Positions 22,719-32,573 of a stretch of DNA of 64,000 nt are shown here, piece after piece. The stretch spans positions 59,903 through 123,902 of the forward strand of contig NW_004797368.1 of the NCBI RefSeq assembly GCF_000002075.1, given 5' to 3'. A model generated the notes under the pieces. It ran no database searches. It had not been told where the DNA came from and saw only the letters and a list, made by a program, of their open reading frames with translations. Positions within the stretch are counted from its first letter, which is position 1, and each line of letters begins with the position of its first letter. Both the position numbers and the translations under genes were made by a program. This stretch comes from Aplysia californica (lineage: Eukaryota > Mollusca > Gastropoda > Aplysiida > Aplysiidae).

Positions 22719-23511
22719 CCCCTCCCTCCCTCCCTATCTCTCTCTCTCACTCTCTCTCTCTCTCTCACTCTCTCACACACACACATGCACACACACACAC
22801 ACTGTCTCTCTCTTATTCTATCTCAAGATGGAGTCTGGTAGTTGAAAATGTAACAAAGACCAGCTTCTGTTGAGTACTAATCCAGGTAATGTTAGTTTTC
22901 AAGAGGGGAATTATTGACACTGCAAATGATCTGCGTAATGATCTTCTTTGTTCAAGTCTATTGTACAACATGAATGTTGTGTGCATTGCTGAGCAAATCT
23001 AGAGTAATAAAACGACATCGTTTGACTTTCATTCATAGTTCTGTGTTTGAGGTTTTTCTTACACCTTTCCTGCCATGTCTAAAGTTTTCTATTTCCTCTA
23101 AATTTGACGCCTTAAATCTTATTTTTTAGCATAGAAAATGAATATATTAATGAGGTCATGTTCCTCCCTGATATACTTATCATCTCTCCTTCTATATAAA
23201 CAGAAATAATCACACTGGTATTGTATGGTATTTGAAATTATAAAAAGGGCAAAGGCACCTGAGTATTAACATTTTTGGCAATTGTCTATGTTGATGTGTC
23301 TTTTAGCTGCATTTTTTTTAGTTCATGGCAGTGTGTGTGTAGAATGTCTTCATCTTCATTTGAATCTTTGGTTACATTCCAGTGTTGTGTCACATTAATG
23401 TGTCATGTCATGATCCTGTATCATGTCCTATTCCAGACCCCCGGCAGGATATCGGAGCCCAGTGGAGTGAACATGAGCCAGCAGGACACCACCTCCAAGC
23501 GCTGTTGTTGA
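11512..23511 (+). CDS. RAB10: Rab10 small GTPase, complete gene (six coding exons)
   Basis: Joining 11512-11638, 20404-20464, 20783-20921, 21239-21328, 22508-22609 and 23437-23511 gives an uninterrupted 197-residue protein; vertebrate Rab10 has 200. It opens [20 protein letters not shown], the Rab10 signature (Rab8 begins MAKTYDYLFK). Motifs are the P-loop GDSGVGKT (16-23), switch I threonine T41, WDTAGQE with catalytic Q68, NKCD (122-125), ETSAK (150-154) and a terminal CC that is geranylgeranylated in the family. T73, the LRRK2 target in mammalian Rab10, is present. Rab10 drives exocytic and recycling traffic, basolateral sorting, ER dynamics and neuronal membrane delivery. Every junction is GT-AG with a phase that preserves the frame, and the ATG context is strong (A at -3, G at +4). 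Introns are about 8.8, 0.32, 0.32, 1.2 and 0.83 kb. The last 24 residues diverge from vertebrates, as is usual for Rab tails. No break was seen. Confidence 0.97.
11895..13645. mobile_element. Element bounded by GGGTGAGAATAG inverted repeats, in Rab10 intron 1
   Basis: Both ends carry, inverted, GGCTATTCTCACCC blocks. Two such blocks occur within about 80 bases of each end, and the terminal one is itself palindromic (TTCTCACCCCGGGTGAGAA at 11909). The interior has a roughly 210-bp-spaced duplication with AACTTCCGGGCAAAACAAAA (12180 and 12390) and a repeated ACCGATAGACAGTA block (12335, 13520). Superfamily not determined and no transposase seen. Confidence 0.5.
13934..14119 (-). mobile_element. 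5'-truncated LINE 3' end (same family as 32574-34755)
   Basis: The minus strand matches the LINE 3' end at 32574-32780: AAGGAACCATACAAGG, GGTGACAATCTGAGGAAAGC, then GTTGCCCCAACCACG and a GAA-rich tail. Translation gives NLRKAED-type residues, the usual C-terminus of RTE-like reverse transcriptases. Confidence 0.7.
14166..15010. mobile_element. MITE with long (about 125 bp) terminal inverted repeats
   Basis: The ends start TGTTGGGCAC and stay inverted-repetitive for about 125 bases (for example GCAGCGCATTTGGTTGATCG and ATCGATTGTTGCGCATTCTG on both arms). TATATA flanks both sides as a possible target duplication. The interior is about 590 bp with no recognised protein. Each arm carries several sub-repeats of GTTGATCRR and GTCGAT. 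Confidence 0.65.
15424..16300. repeat. Tandem duplication of a roughly 450-bp unit
   Basis: Two direct copies (about 15424-15780 and 15877-16300) share TTTTACTTTCCCTCCCGT, GATACGCTGAA-type, AAATCTGGGGGGTT and GCAGTGCATYTGTGTGCGGG blocks in the same order. A third partial copy of the last block lies near 5965-6080. The unit resembles no family I know. Confidence 0.6.
16310..19615. other. Rab10 intron 1, unassigned part
   Basis: Mostly AT-rich single-copy-looking DNA with a short GT microsatellite at 19290. No exon, gene or repeat family was recognised. Confidence 0.4.
19624..20110 (+). repeat. Long tRNA-derived SINE family 3 in Rab10 intron 1
   Basis: A tRNA-like head (TGGCCTTGAGGTTAAGG, then GGTTCTAATCCGGG as B box) is followed by a unique body with GTTAAAGATCCCTTGGTGGTC. 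It ends in the tail CGCTCATATGACCTTATGCA, GAGTGTCGTAAAAC, shared with SINE families 1 and 4. Confidence 0.7.
20404..20464 (+). CDS. RAB10: Rab10 exon 2
   Basis: A 61-base exon encoding the [19 protein letters not shown] strand region and two bases of W63. Acceptor TTTTCAG, donor TG|GTATGT. Confidence 0.96.
20783..20921 (+). CDS. RAB10: Rab10 exon 3
   Basis: It completes W63 and encodes [18 protein letters not shown] onward to RNIDE (residues 64-109), which includes the catalytic Q68 and T73. Acceptor CTTGTAG, donor GAG|GTAAGA. Confidence 0.97.
21239..21328 (+). CDS. RAB10: Rab10 exon 4
   Basis: Exactly 30 codons (residues 110-139), from [16 protein letters not shown] to GEA, carrying the guanine-specificity motif NKCD. 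Acceptor GTCCCCAG, donor GTGAGT. Confidence 0.96.
22045..22385 (+). repeat. tRNA-derived SINE family 6 in Rab10 intron 4
   Basis: Head TAGTGGTTAGGCTTTC (A box) and GTGGGTTTGAATCCC (B box), body GGCACTTTACACAAATTTTCC, then AAGCACATAGAGATTGCAG and a TATTATTATTATTA tail. Related copies are at 39640 and 32440. Confidence 0.75.
22508..22609 (+). CDS. RAB10: Rab10 exon 5
   Basis: Thirty-four codons (residues 140-173) from [20 protein letters not shown] to AILNK, including the ETSAK motif. Acceptor TTCTTCAG. The donor is the weaker GTCAGT, and a (CTGT)n/(CT)n microsatellite begins about 10 bases into the intron. Confidence 0.95.
22619..22806. repeat. (CTGT)n / (CT)n / (AC)n compound microsatellite
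   Basis: Starts ten bases after the Rab10 exon 5 donor, so length changes could influence splicing (inference). Confidence 0.95.
23437..23511 (+). CDS. RAB10: Rab10 exon 6 (C-terminal, prenylation site)
   Basis: Residues 174-197 and the stop. The hypervariable tail ends TTSKRCC, a double-cysteine prenylation motif like the KSKCC end of vertebrate Rab10. Acceptor CTATTCCAG. Confidence 0.95.
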   Translation, partial: TPGRISEPSGVNMSQQDTTSKRCC

Positions 23512-23850
23512 TGCTGCAGCAGCTAGAACTGGCACTGGATGGCTGACTGTCCCCCCTCCCCTTCTCCCCCCCCTCCACTACATTATTTCACACAACCGTC
23601 AGCTCCCTCACAGGATGTAAATTACTGCCTGACTGCAATTCACCCTCCCAGTCCAGACCCAGCTGCGACAGGCATGTTTGAGGTTCCTCCACACATCATC
23701 TGGGAGTGTCTCTGTACTGGCAATCTCTCCTGTGAGGAAATCAACTTAAATCAGTTTCTATTCGTCAGTATTTCCAAGAGCCCTGTTTTTCACCGTTTTT
23801 TATCAGGGACGTCATCAAGGGCAAAATATTTGGGCTGACAGTCTGCCTGG

Positions 23851-23856
23851 AATAAA
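23851..23856 (+). terminator. Candidate Rab10 polyadenylation signal
   Basis: AATAAA lies 340 bases after the Rab10 stop codon, the first canonical signal downstream. Later signals exist, so longer 3' UTR isoforms are possible. Confidence 0.4.
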
Positions 23857-23859
23857 ACT

Positions 23860-26800
23860 ACTTTTCCGATGTTTGGACAGAACTTTTTTGTGACTCTCGT
23901 ATCAGCTAGCAGTTTTTTATAGTTATAGAATCAAGTGTGTATTTTTTGGTATGAGGTTGGCTGTTTAATGTTTCAAATTGATTTTGGTTTGTCAATTGTC
24001 ATGACACTTACTTCTTTTTATAGGCTTCATTGATGGGATTGGGGAGGGGAGGGGGAGGGGAGGAAGGCAAGAAATGTTATGAAGGTTGCAGATGGTCATT
24101 GAGCTGTTTGGGATAAAACAGAGGTTCAGTGTACATGGAGGTAATCCATGTGTCAGTTGTACATCTGGGTGGGAGGAAGGGGAGGAGGGGATGGTGCTGG
24201 TGGCGGTGTCGTGTTGTGAATGCTGAACGTTTTGTTTTTGTCCGATGCTGTCGCTATCTCGTACGATGGTGGCCCCAGGCTACTGCACTTTTCCACATTC
24301 TTAGTATCATTATTAGTTGTTTTTTTTTCTTTTTATGTCTTTTTTTCTATTACATATTTTTTTTGGCGCCTTGGGCTTTCATGTTTGTTAATGTTCATCA
24401 ATCCAGTATCCTCAATCCAGTACATGGAAAATTTTTGGTCGTTTTTACTTTTTTTATTGGTATATTTTTTTCTGTTTGATCTTGATGTGTTGTATAGTGG
24501 CAGAGGAGTTGGTCAATGGGTCAAAGTCTGCCCTGGGCACTGATCAGTTGTCTGGCACTTGGTCCAGCAAAGGAGGGTTGGGGCTGCTGATGGAAACGAG
24601 GGGGGGGGGGACACCAATTGTCAAGGTGGTCAGAAAAATTGTGGTCAGAACGTGTTCGAGCTGGATCTGTTAGACTGGGGAGTTTGAGGAGTTTGAAAGC
24701 TGTTCTGGGACTGGTCAAAGACCTGGCAGAAGCTGAACTTGGTGAGAGGTACCTTGTGTGTTGTGATGGTGGAGGGAGCACCGGGTTGGGGCAGAGCACG
24801 GTGATATCTCCAGCTTCAATTTCTCTATACTCTGTCCGTGGGACCACATCCATTCGTGCTTGGGGAGTGGGGGGGGGGGGGGAGAGTTCCATTCCCATAT
24901 AAATGAAGGTTTTTTTTGTTAGTCCTGAGGGAAAATTTGGAAAACGCAGAGTCAGCTTATGGTGTGTGTTCATTTGTCCATGTGTGTGTGTGAGGTACAA
25001 GTCTCCGCCTGGCCGTGGAGCTGACCACCCTTCCACACTCTGTGACAGCCTTGTGCCGTCGCCGTCAATATGACAGATCACAAGTAAAACCAGCATCAGT
25101 CTTGTGTAGGCGTCTCCAGAAAGATATCTGAATGAATGAAAGCCTTTTTTCTTCATCTTACGCGGCTACAGTTTTTTCCCCCTTGCTGCTGTCAGTATTG
25201 GCTTGGTATTATGTAGGTCATCATATGCTAAGGCATCTTCTTTGTGATCTAGCCCTTGCTGCCGTGTTAGCTGGAGAGACCGGCAGGTGAGACCTTGTAA
25301 GGAGTTTGGGGTTCTGTGTCCACTTGAATGTCCATAGCTCATGATTTGCTCTGTGTCAATGGCACCGACTTTTTGTAATGCAAATTTTTTTTGTACCTTC
25401 ACATCCCCTTTGGATTTCATGATCTTGTGGCACTGTCTGCAATGTAAGTGTCTGTGGACCATGTGTAAGTGTCATTATGAGTGTTTGTTGAAGGTGTGTG
25501 GGTGTTTGTAGGTTGGAGAGAGTGAGCGGAAGAAATGTGTTGATGGAGTTCAGAGCTGTGATCTCCTGGTCATGATTGGTTTTCTGTCTGATGCTTGATA
25601 GTGAGAGTGAAATTGTAAGCTAATTCTTATGTATGTTTTGTTGCGTGTGTTGTGCAGCAGATACAAAGTGTGTCATTTTTGCACAGCAGAGCACATTGCA
25701 ATGAAGAGTATACTGACTGCAGTAGATGTTGTGTGTGTGGAGTGTGTGTTGCATGGCAACGCCCAACATGTGGCTGGAGTCATGTATCAAAGGCTAAGTG
25801 GGAATGTGTCAGACTGGGCAGGAAAGAAAAACAGGGATCATCACAGAGGTGTTTGGTGCATGTCTTCTTATGGTGATGTCGTCGCAGTGGCTTATGGTGT
25901 GTGGTTTTCCTGTGATGTTCCTCAGCAATGTGATGTGCTATCTTGAAATGTCCATACTTGTTCCGTCTTGTATTATTATCAATGTATTGATGATATGATT
26001 GTGGACTCCCTATGAAGAGAATTCTGATGAGATTTTTATGGGAAAGTTTGGCAGTGTTATCCTGTGTTGTCAGGGTCATCATTTAGTGTTGAACAGGGAT
26101 GTGGCTTTGACAGCCTTGCTCTGAGGGAGATAGTAATGCTCCCTTTGTGGAGAATGGAGCTTGGTAATGTGAACATGTGCTTCTTTGTCCCAGGATTGAG
26201 TGGCTCAGCCCCCACTTCACACAGACAAACTCTGTTGACCCACTCCTTATTTAGGGTTTGTTTTCTTCAGGGAGTGAAAATCTCTGCTGATGTCGGCTCG
26301 GGGTTGAAAGGTATGAGTGTGTCATGTCCAAAATAGGTGTATTATCAATACATCGTTGTCATGAAAACTCTTCAGTTGAGTGTACCACTTGCCACAAAGA
26401 TTTGTCCATATCTTTTTTTTATTTCTCAGATTTTGACTTTTGTTTTCTGCCTGTGAGTCGGATGCAAGTGTCTGTATCTTATGTGCGGTAGGCCTAGATT
26501 TCTTTTTTAATAGGCCAGGGAATTTTTTTGTTTCTTTTTTTATGTGCAGTTCATGATGTGATTGTGGCAACTTCCACTGCATAAGAGGTAATTGGGTCTG
26601 AGTGCCTCGTCTTCTCAACGACACTTTCTCCTTTGAGTCATGTCAGATGGTCAGTACTGTCATGAGATGCACTTTGGGTATAGAGACTTATATGTTACTG
26701 TGGACCATTTTGAGCAAGTGATGGAGTGAGAGGTAAGCTGTGTGTGTGTGGCCTGGTGGTGAAGTGGATGATAGTTGAGAGATTGGCTGAATGTGACTGG

Positions 26801-28225
26801 GTGTAGACTGGTGGTTTCCCCCTGGGGGACAGCGAGATTGTTTCCTACAACCTGATCTGATTGCTTGTTCCAGTTGTCTCTGACAACACACTTGTGTTCG
26901 TTGTTGTCATGATGAGGATGATTCTGTGAGCTTGAGAGCTTCCCTGGGTATTGCCTCTTTCAGTAAATGTGTCCATGTATATATATATACATTCACTAGC
27001 CGCTGCTATAGATGTTAGCGCGTCCCGGCTGCTACCGCAGTGTTCAAGGGTTAATATCAAGTACAAAAAAAGATGCCCCCATGTTTTTTTTAACTTTTGT
27101 TTTGTTTTTTTGTTTTTTCTTCTGGTCTTGAGTTGCCTCAGGATTGGTCTTGAGTTTGTGGTTAGGGCTTGACCTTGTGCCTTTAGTGTTACTATGAAGT
27201 GCATTTGATTCATTTCTTTCCCCAGCTAATGTGTGCATGGCTAGACATTTTTGTGTGTTTTTGTTTACAATACAATGCTATCAGAAATAAACTGCAACAC
27301 AGAATTTTTTAAAAACTATTCATCCATGTATAATATACTATAATTGTGTCTACTTCACTTGCTGCGCCCTCACACAGTACTGGTTATGTAGAGGCTCAGT
27401 GCCAGAGAAGTCTCGGGAAGAGTTTTGTGTAGTCCAGTTTATGCTCTTCAACTTTATGCTTCTCTGCTACACATTTTTCTGCGCTGTGTCGCGTTGTTAT
27501 GAGTCCTGCTTCAAAAGCTGGTAGAAATATCATGGACAGATGGTTTAAAAATCATCAGTTAAGTTAAATTACTTTTTTTACTCTTTAGAATTTGTATGGA
27601 AATATTGGGAAAAAGCTTTTGATTCAACAACATTATGAGATCTAAGTAACTGTCTTTTTGGGACCTGTGGAAAGGCAATGTTGTCTTACAGTACTGGAGT
27701 TTGTCAGCAAGTTTTGTTGTGTATTTTGTGTAAAAACATTCTACTCTGGGCGTTCACTTCAAGTTCAAGCTGTGGGGGTAGTGGGAGATCTGTTTACTGT
27801 AATGTCTCTGTTGTCCATTCATTTGGTTTGCTATCTCAGTCACAGTCAAAAGAGTTGAAATCGTACAAAGGACAAAATTCTACGAATTTTTTTCTGTTTC
27901 AGTGACTTTGGATTTGGTCATCAGTAGACAGTATTTTTTTTCTGTTCTTCGGAATTCTTTGGTCAAAGTGTAAAGAGACATTGGTTCTTTTCTGTAGTGA
28001 AACCCCCACGCAAACACAGATCATGTACAGTACTCAACTCGATAATAAAAAGGGAAAAATGTTGGTTCTGACTTTGTTGATTTTGTACTTTTGCCTCTCC
28101 AAACATGACACATGCTGTCTTTTTTCTTTCCAAACATGATTCAACTTGTCATCTCCCTGCTCAAATATGATGCACATTCTTCTCCTTACTGAAATATGAC
28201 ACAAGCAGTCTTTCCCTTTTTAATC
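23860..28225. other. Rab10 3' flank without recognised genes
   Basis: T- and GT-rich sequence with purine or poly-G runs near 24040, 24600 and 24870. Two long-looking open frames occur by chance or low complexity. It may hold extended Rab10 3' UTR. Confidence 0.35.
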
Positions 28226-28232
28226 ATTTGCA

Positions 28233-28420
28233 GGTGGTTGGCGGGTGCTCTGGTGTGGTTTGCTTCTTCTTTCCTATCAAACATCTATTTTCCTTATCTC
28301 CCCTACTCCTTTTTTATGTTTGTTACTCTCTTGTAACACCTCTAAATCTTCTGGCGCTCATATGACCTTATGCAGTTGCGAGCGCCGTAAAATCTCTTCT
28401 AAAACAAAACTAAAACAAAA
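28233..28420 (+). repeat. SINE family 1
   Basis: Full module order from GGTGGTTGGCGGGTGCTCTG to the tail GCGCTCATATGACCTTATGC, GAGCGCCGTAAAA and an ACTAAAAC run. This copy has the 'GCGCTC' tail variant used by families 3 and 4. Confidence 0.8.
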
Positions 28421-28586
28421 AGCGGATGCTCTGGTGTGGTTTGCTTCTTCTTTCCTTTCAAATGTCTATCGTCTTTATCTCCCCTCCTTCTTTTTTGTGT
28501 TTGTTACTCTCTTGTAACACCTCTAATCTTCGGCACTCCGACCTTATAGAAAGTTATTGTGTTGCAAGTGTCGTAAAACACCTTCG
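28421..28586 (+). repeat. SINE family 1, tandem second copy
   Basis: Follows the previous copy directly, starting GCGGATGCTCTGGTGTGG and ending GTTGCAAGTGTCGTAAAAC. This copy has the 'GGCACT' tail variant. Confidence 0.75.
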
Positions 28587-28598
28587 AAAAGATTTTAA

Positions 28599-29267
28599 CC
28601 ATTTAGCACCTAGAGCGGCCTTGCACAGCCTATCGATCGCTGAACGCATGGCACTGCTGTGGTGGGCATTTCTATGAAGTCTGGGAAGAATGTCGGATTA
28701 GAATTAATTGAAAAGAAGGCTATAAACCGAAATGACAGTTCTTCTTTTTTGGGATTTTTGAAAAGTTAAAATTGACCCAGAAATAGTACGTTTGTGAATT
28801 TTTAAAAAGTAAATATGAAATGAAGGGTGTGATGGAGTTAAAACTTGAACAAATCCAAGAAAACTTTGAAAATGCATAAAAATTAAGCCTGTGAAGTGAT
28901 CTCAACCAAACAAAGACACGTTGATAGTTCATTTCTCAGCTTGTTGTAGTACCGGTATCTTACTTTTTAGTCACTAGAGGAGTTGGTTAATTTTTATTTT
29001 GACGAAATAGATGGATAACGAATGAAAACCTGATAATCACAACTACTATAGAGGGAATATAAATAACTTGCCCATACTATACCGCAGAGAAAATTGGCTC
29101 ATTGGAAGCAGTTTTCTTTTCTCTATACTGATGTGTTGTTTTCTAGATCATTTTGTGAAGAATGTAAAAAATATTTATTTTTTTTAATTGATATTTTTAG
29201 AGGATTATCTCCCCTTTCCAGGATTTCGAGGCATGTTTCAAGACTAATCTCCAGGAGCTAAATGGTG
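28599..29267 (+). mobile_element. piggyBac-like MITE, copy 2
   Basis: TTAA (28595-28598) precedes CCATTTAGCACCTAGAGCGG, and the right end reads GGAGCTAAATGGTGTATAA, a decayed inverted end. About 300 bases match the copy at the window's left edge in opposite orientation. Confidence 0.5.
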
Positions 29268-29984
29268 TATAAAACATGAAAGAAGCAGTCTTTTTTCTTC
29301 CCACTCATGATTAAAGTAGTCTTCTGCTCTTCTCTTTGAATTTAGATATAGTATGCATAAACACAATCTTCTTCTTTTCCAAACTTGGAACATAAGTGAT
29401 GATACTGATTATTTATAATGTCGAAGTTTGCACTTTTGCATTATTATTATTATAGTTATAGTCTTGCATGCACATAGCGAAACTGGTGGGATGCAGAAAT
29501 CTGTTCGTTGTGAAGGAATTTCACTGTTTTAATATAGAGAATATTTATCATAATTTATGCGTTAGTAAAGATTCAGAACCTGAAAATATGTTCAATATAA
29601 TAATTACGTGTGTTCGCTATGTGTGTGCTAGACTGTACATATCTTTCTGAGTAGAAATACGATTCACATTTAGTAATTTTCAAAATGTTATTTAATTTTT
29701 ATGAAGTTACGGGCACGTCCCAGCCAAGAAATTTTAAAAATACTTTCTTAATATGTTTGCTAAAGTATGGTAGGCCCTATATCAGTTTTTATGTATATAT
29801 GCCAGAAGATAGTGAAAGTTTAAAGTAAATGGCTGCGTTGAAACATTCAGTTAAGTACACAACTGGTATTTGTCACTATCATCGAATGTGGCATCCATCT
29901 ATCAATACTATCCTGGTTGTTGGTAGCCTACTACTGAATTTTGACTTCACACACGAAATAAAATTATTTCAAAAAGTGAAATGT

Positions 29985-30120
29985 AGGAGTTTTTAACCTC
30001 TCAATGACACAATTTAGATCATTAAGGAGGTGGACTTTGAGCCATATTGCCTGTCATTACTGTCAAGGACAACCCGGGCCGAGAGAGATACAACGTCCCA
30101 ACAGAAAGGCTGAGATACAT
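29985..30120 (-). repeat. SINE family 5 fragment
   Basis: TGACACAATTTAGATCATTA, GCCTGTCATTACTGTCAAGG and CAACGTCCCAACAGAAAGG parallel blocks at 56195 and 1735. Confidence 0.45.
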
Positions 30121-30417
30121 ATTTACACGTTTCAGTTACTTCTTCATTAAAGTAGAAAGTTCTACGCTAATATTCTTAATAATTTGACATTTTCTGTGAT
30201 CCTAAGGAAAGTGAAGTCAAGTAAAAAAAATATTACAAAAAAGAAGTTACTCAACATCAAAAGATGTTACTCAACATCTTTGGTTTTGATTTCATCATGA
30301 AAGATGTTTGTTACTCAAAATATCTCACAAATGGAAGCTAAAAGTCTGAGAAAAAATTATTATATAGTAGTTAAGCAAAAGTAGCTTTGTGAAAAAGTTT
30401 TTATTATTATTTTTTAT

Positions 30418-30797
30418 AGTAGAGGGTTTTACAGCGCTCGCAACTGCATAAGTTAATATGAGCGTCAAGGGGTGGGTGTCAACAGAGAAGTCTTTACAGG
30501 GAATCAGACTTAGACTGCTCACCTCTCTAGCTTAAACAACACAAGGTCTTATTCAACTAATAATCAAGGCACCCCAAAATAGCAGGTCACAAGGGAGTGA
30601 CAAACATACAAAAGAAGTAGAGGAAAATGACAATAGTAAGGATTAGGAAAGAAAAAGCAGCAGTTCTCTGTTGTAGATCAGGCACAGTTATGAGCGTGAC
30701 ATGAATCAGCCCATTTTCTACTGCACTTGAACGAGAAATGTCCCCCCTTTGGGAATGGCCTAAAGACACTACAGTCAGTGGCACTGCCCCGGGGGGT
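30418..30797 (-). repeat. SINE family 4, second copy
   Basis: Inverted relative to 5257-5657, with the same order: tail GCGCTCGCAACTGCATAAG, then CACAAGGGAGTGACAAAC, then GGAATGGCCTAAAGACAC and CAGTGGCACTGCC. Confidence 0.65.
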
Positions 30798-30799
30798 GT

Positions 30800-31960
30800 T
30801 TGTGAAAATGCTGTTCGTCATATCGACATTTTGACATATTGACATATTTTCCAATTACGAAATTTTTCCTTCAATATCTTCACTAAACAATTTCTCTTAT
30901 ATCGATTTTTTTTCCGGCCCACTCTGCTTTATCGATAGGCTTCCTGTGTACCTCGCTAAGCCCACGAACATAAGTGGGGGGGGGGGGGGGGGGGAGAGCT
31001 AGGCTAATGGTCAACGCATTAGTTCTTCATTAAAGTCAGCATACCTGTTAAGTAGCCTATTCGACACAACAGGCTTTAGTAGGGCATGTAGGGCCTACAC
31101 AGTGTAGTCTCCAACACAGTACAGTGCCTCACAGACGTGAGCGTCTCGCGCACTGGGCATCACCTCCTAACCCCTACTCCCGATCGCTCACTCCCCTACC
31201 CCTACTCCCGATCGCTCACTCCCCTTCCCCATCCCATTCTCAGTCTATCGCTGGCAAGTGCCACGGTCAGTGAGTATCAATGCCTCGCCTTTCCATTTTC
31301 CCCACCAAGCGGCCATAAACAGGCCTTACAAGGATGCTACAACAAAGTTTGCGCCGGTGTGTAGTGTGCGCCTCGCGTTGCCCAGTCTTTGATACTGCAA
31401 CTCCAATCCCCCCATCCCTCTGCCTCTTGTAAGTTTCACTGTGTAGTCGTGTAAGAATCAAGGGAAGCAACCCGCTTTAAAACGTAGTGTTGTCTTTTTA
31501 GCGCTGACATCCCCTTGTTTTTTCCTCTTAGGCTTTATATTTTCATTTATCGACATTTTTATATATCGGCATCAAATCCACTTCCGAAAGCATGTCGATA
31601 TAAGCGGATTGTGTATATCCCATAGAGATTTCAGTCTTATGAGAAAAGTTTGAATTGAATAATTACAGAGCATATTTTCTGATGTGCCTACATTGTGGTG
31701 CATGTAATCATCGAAGTGTAGGGCCCAAATTGAGTAAATATAAAGATTGAAGTTTCATTTGTCCCTGGGTTTCTTGGTTCTTTCACTGTCAGAGCATTGT
31801 GAACATGATACATGTACAATCAGTTTTGATATCAGTGCAAAACTAATGGTTCGCCCCACCAACACATTTTATTATTATTTAGTTCAGGCTGTCTGTCAGG
31901 GTCTACCCAGGCTGTTTGACATGTTATGTGTAGCTGCAATCATAGGAAAAAGACAGAGAC
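30800..31960. other. Intergenic DNA with TATCGACATTTT-type repeats
   Basis: Blocks such as CATATCGACATTTTGACATA (30818) and TTATCGACATTTTTATATATCGG (31546) may be ends of one decayed inverted-repeat element of about 750 bp. A G-run lies at 30977. Nothing coding is recognised. Confidence 0.3.
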
Positions 31961-31966
31961 AGGTAC

Positions 31967-32078
31967 GGGTGGTTGGAGAGAGCTACTGGTAGGTCTTTAC
32001 TTTTCCTCTGTTGTTTCTGTCTGTCTGTCTTGCTTTTCCCCAGCCTTAAATGACCATTACAATGTGCTTCTCTACACC
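31967..32078 (+). repeat. SINE family 2
   Basis: GGGTGGTTGGAGAGAGC, CTCTGTTGTTTCTGTCTGTC and ATGACCATTACAATGTGCTT, the sense orientation of the family 2 copies at 40024, 41162 and 44680. Confidence 0.6.
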
Positions 32079-32084
32079 CAAACA

Positions 32085-32200
32085 AAGAAAGGTCTGCTTG
32101 ATAAAATGTGACTCCACTGGAGAGTTAAATCCAAATTTCTTTGAGAGAAAGACAGGGAGCCTAGCCCGAGTCGTTACAACTACATCACAGACACAGCTTC
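32085..32200 (-). repeat. tRNA-like SINE head
   Basis: The minus strand has GTGATGTAGTTGTAACG and TGGATTTAACTCTCC, matching degenerate A and B boxes. Confidence 0.4.
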
Positions 32201-32439
32201 CAACTAAAAATGCATGTTCAAAGGTAAAGAACATGGGTCTGAAGAAACAGTGGCTTACTTATTGATACTGAGACATATTGCAACAATGATGAATACTTTC
32301 TAAGAAGGACAAAAATGTAGTCTATGAGAAAGAAAAAAGTGCAAAAGAATCATGCGGTGTGAGAAGGATGTTATTATTGGTGTCTGCATTACAGTGTGTA
32401 TAGTGTTTTAGTTTTAGTGCCAATAGAATGGCGGCTCGC

Positions 32440-32573
32440 ACTGTATAAGTGGGTGTATGCTTCCCAGGAAGCTGAAATGTTTCATGATTTATTTGCGGGT
32501 AATAATACATATGTATAGAGATTGTAAAGCGCATAGCTAAATATAGAGCTTGCAGTTGAGCAGGAATAATGCT
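32440..32573 (+). repeat. SINE family 6, 3' part
   Basis: TGTATGCTTCCCAGGAAGC, AGATTGTAAAGCGCATAG and CAGTTGAGCAGGAATAATGC match the 3' half of 22045-22385. Its tail abuts the LINE 3' end at 32574. Confidence 0.6.

Noticed and set aside
11512-23511. Rab8 as an alternative identity for the small GTPase
   Set aside because: [36 protein letters not shown] and the CC end match Rab10; Rab8 has MAKTYDYLFK, RTIEL, FRTITTAYYRG and a CAAX-like end.
24129-24673. Overlapping frames after the Rab10 gene
   Set aside because: T-rich DNA gives hydrophobic frames without start context, splice signals or homology.
24521-25156. 211-codon minus-strand frame in the Rab10 3' flank
   Set aside because: Proline/serine-rich over poly-G and GT-rich DNA, with no family resemblance or splice support. 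It most likely arises by chance, though expression data could revive it.
27000-27060. TAGCCGCTGCTATAGATG to GTTCAAGGGTTAA block as a MITE end
   Set aside because: It resembles a TTAA-type terminus, but no matching opposite end was found nearby.
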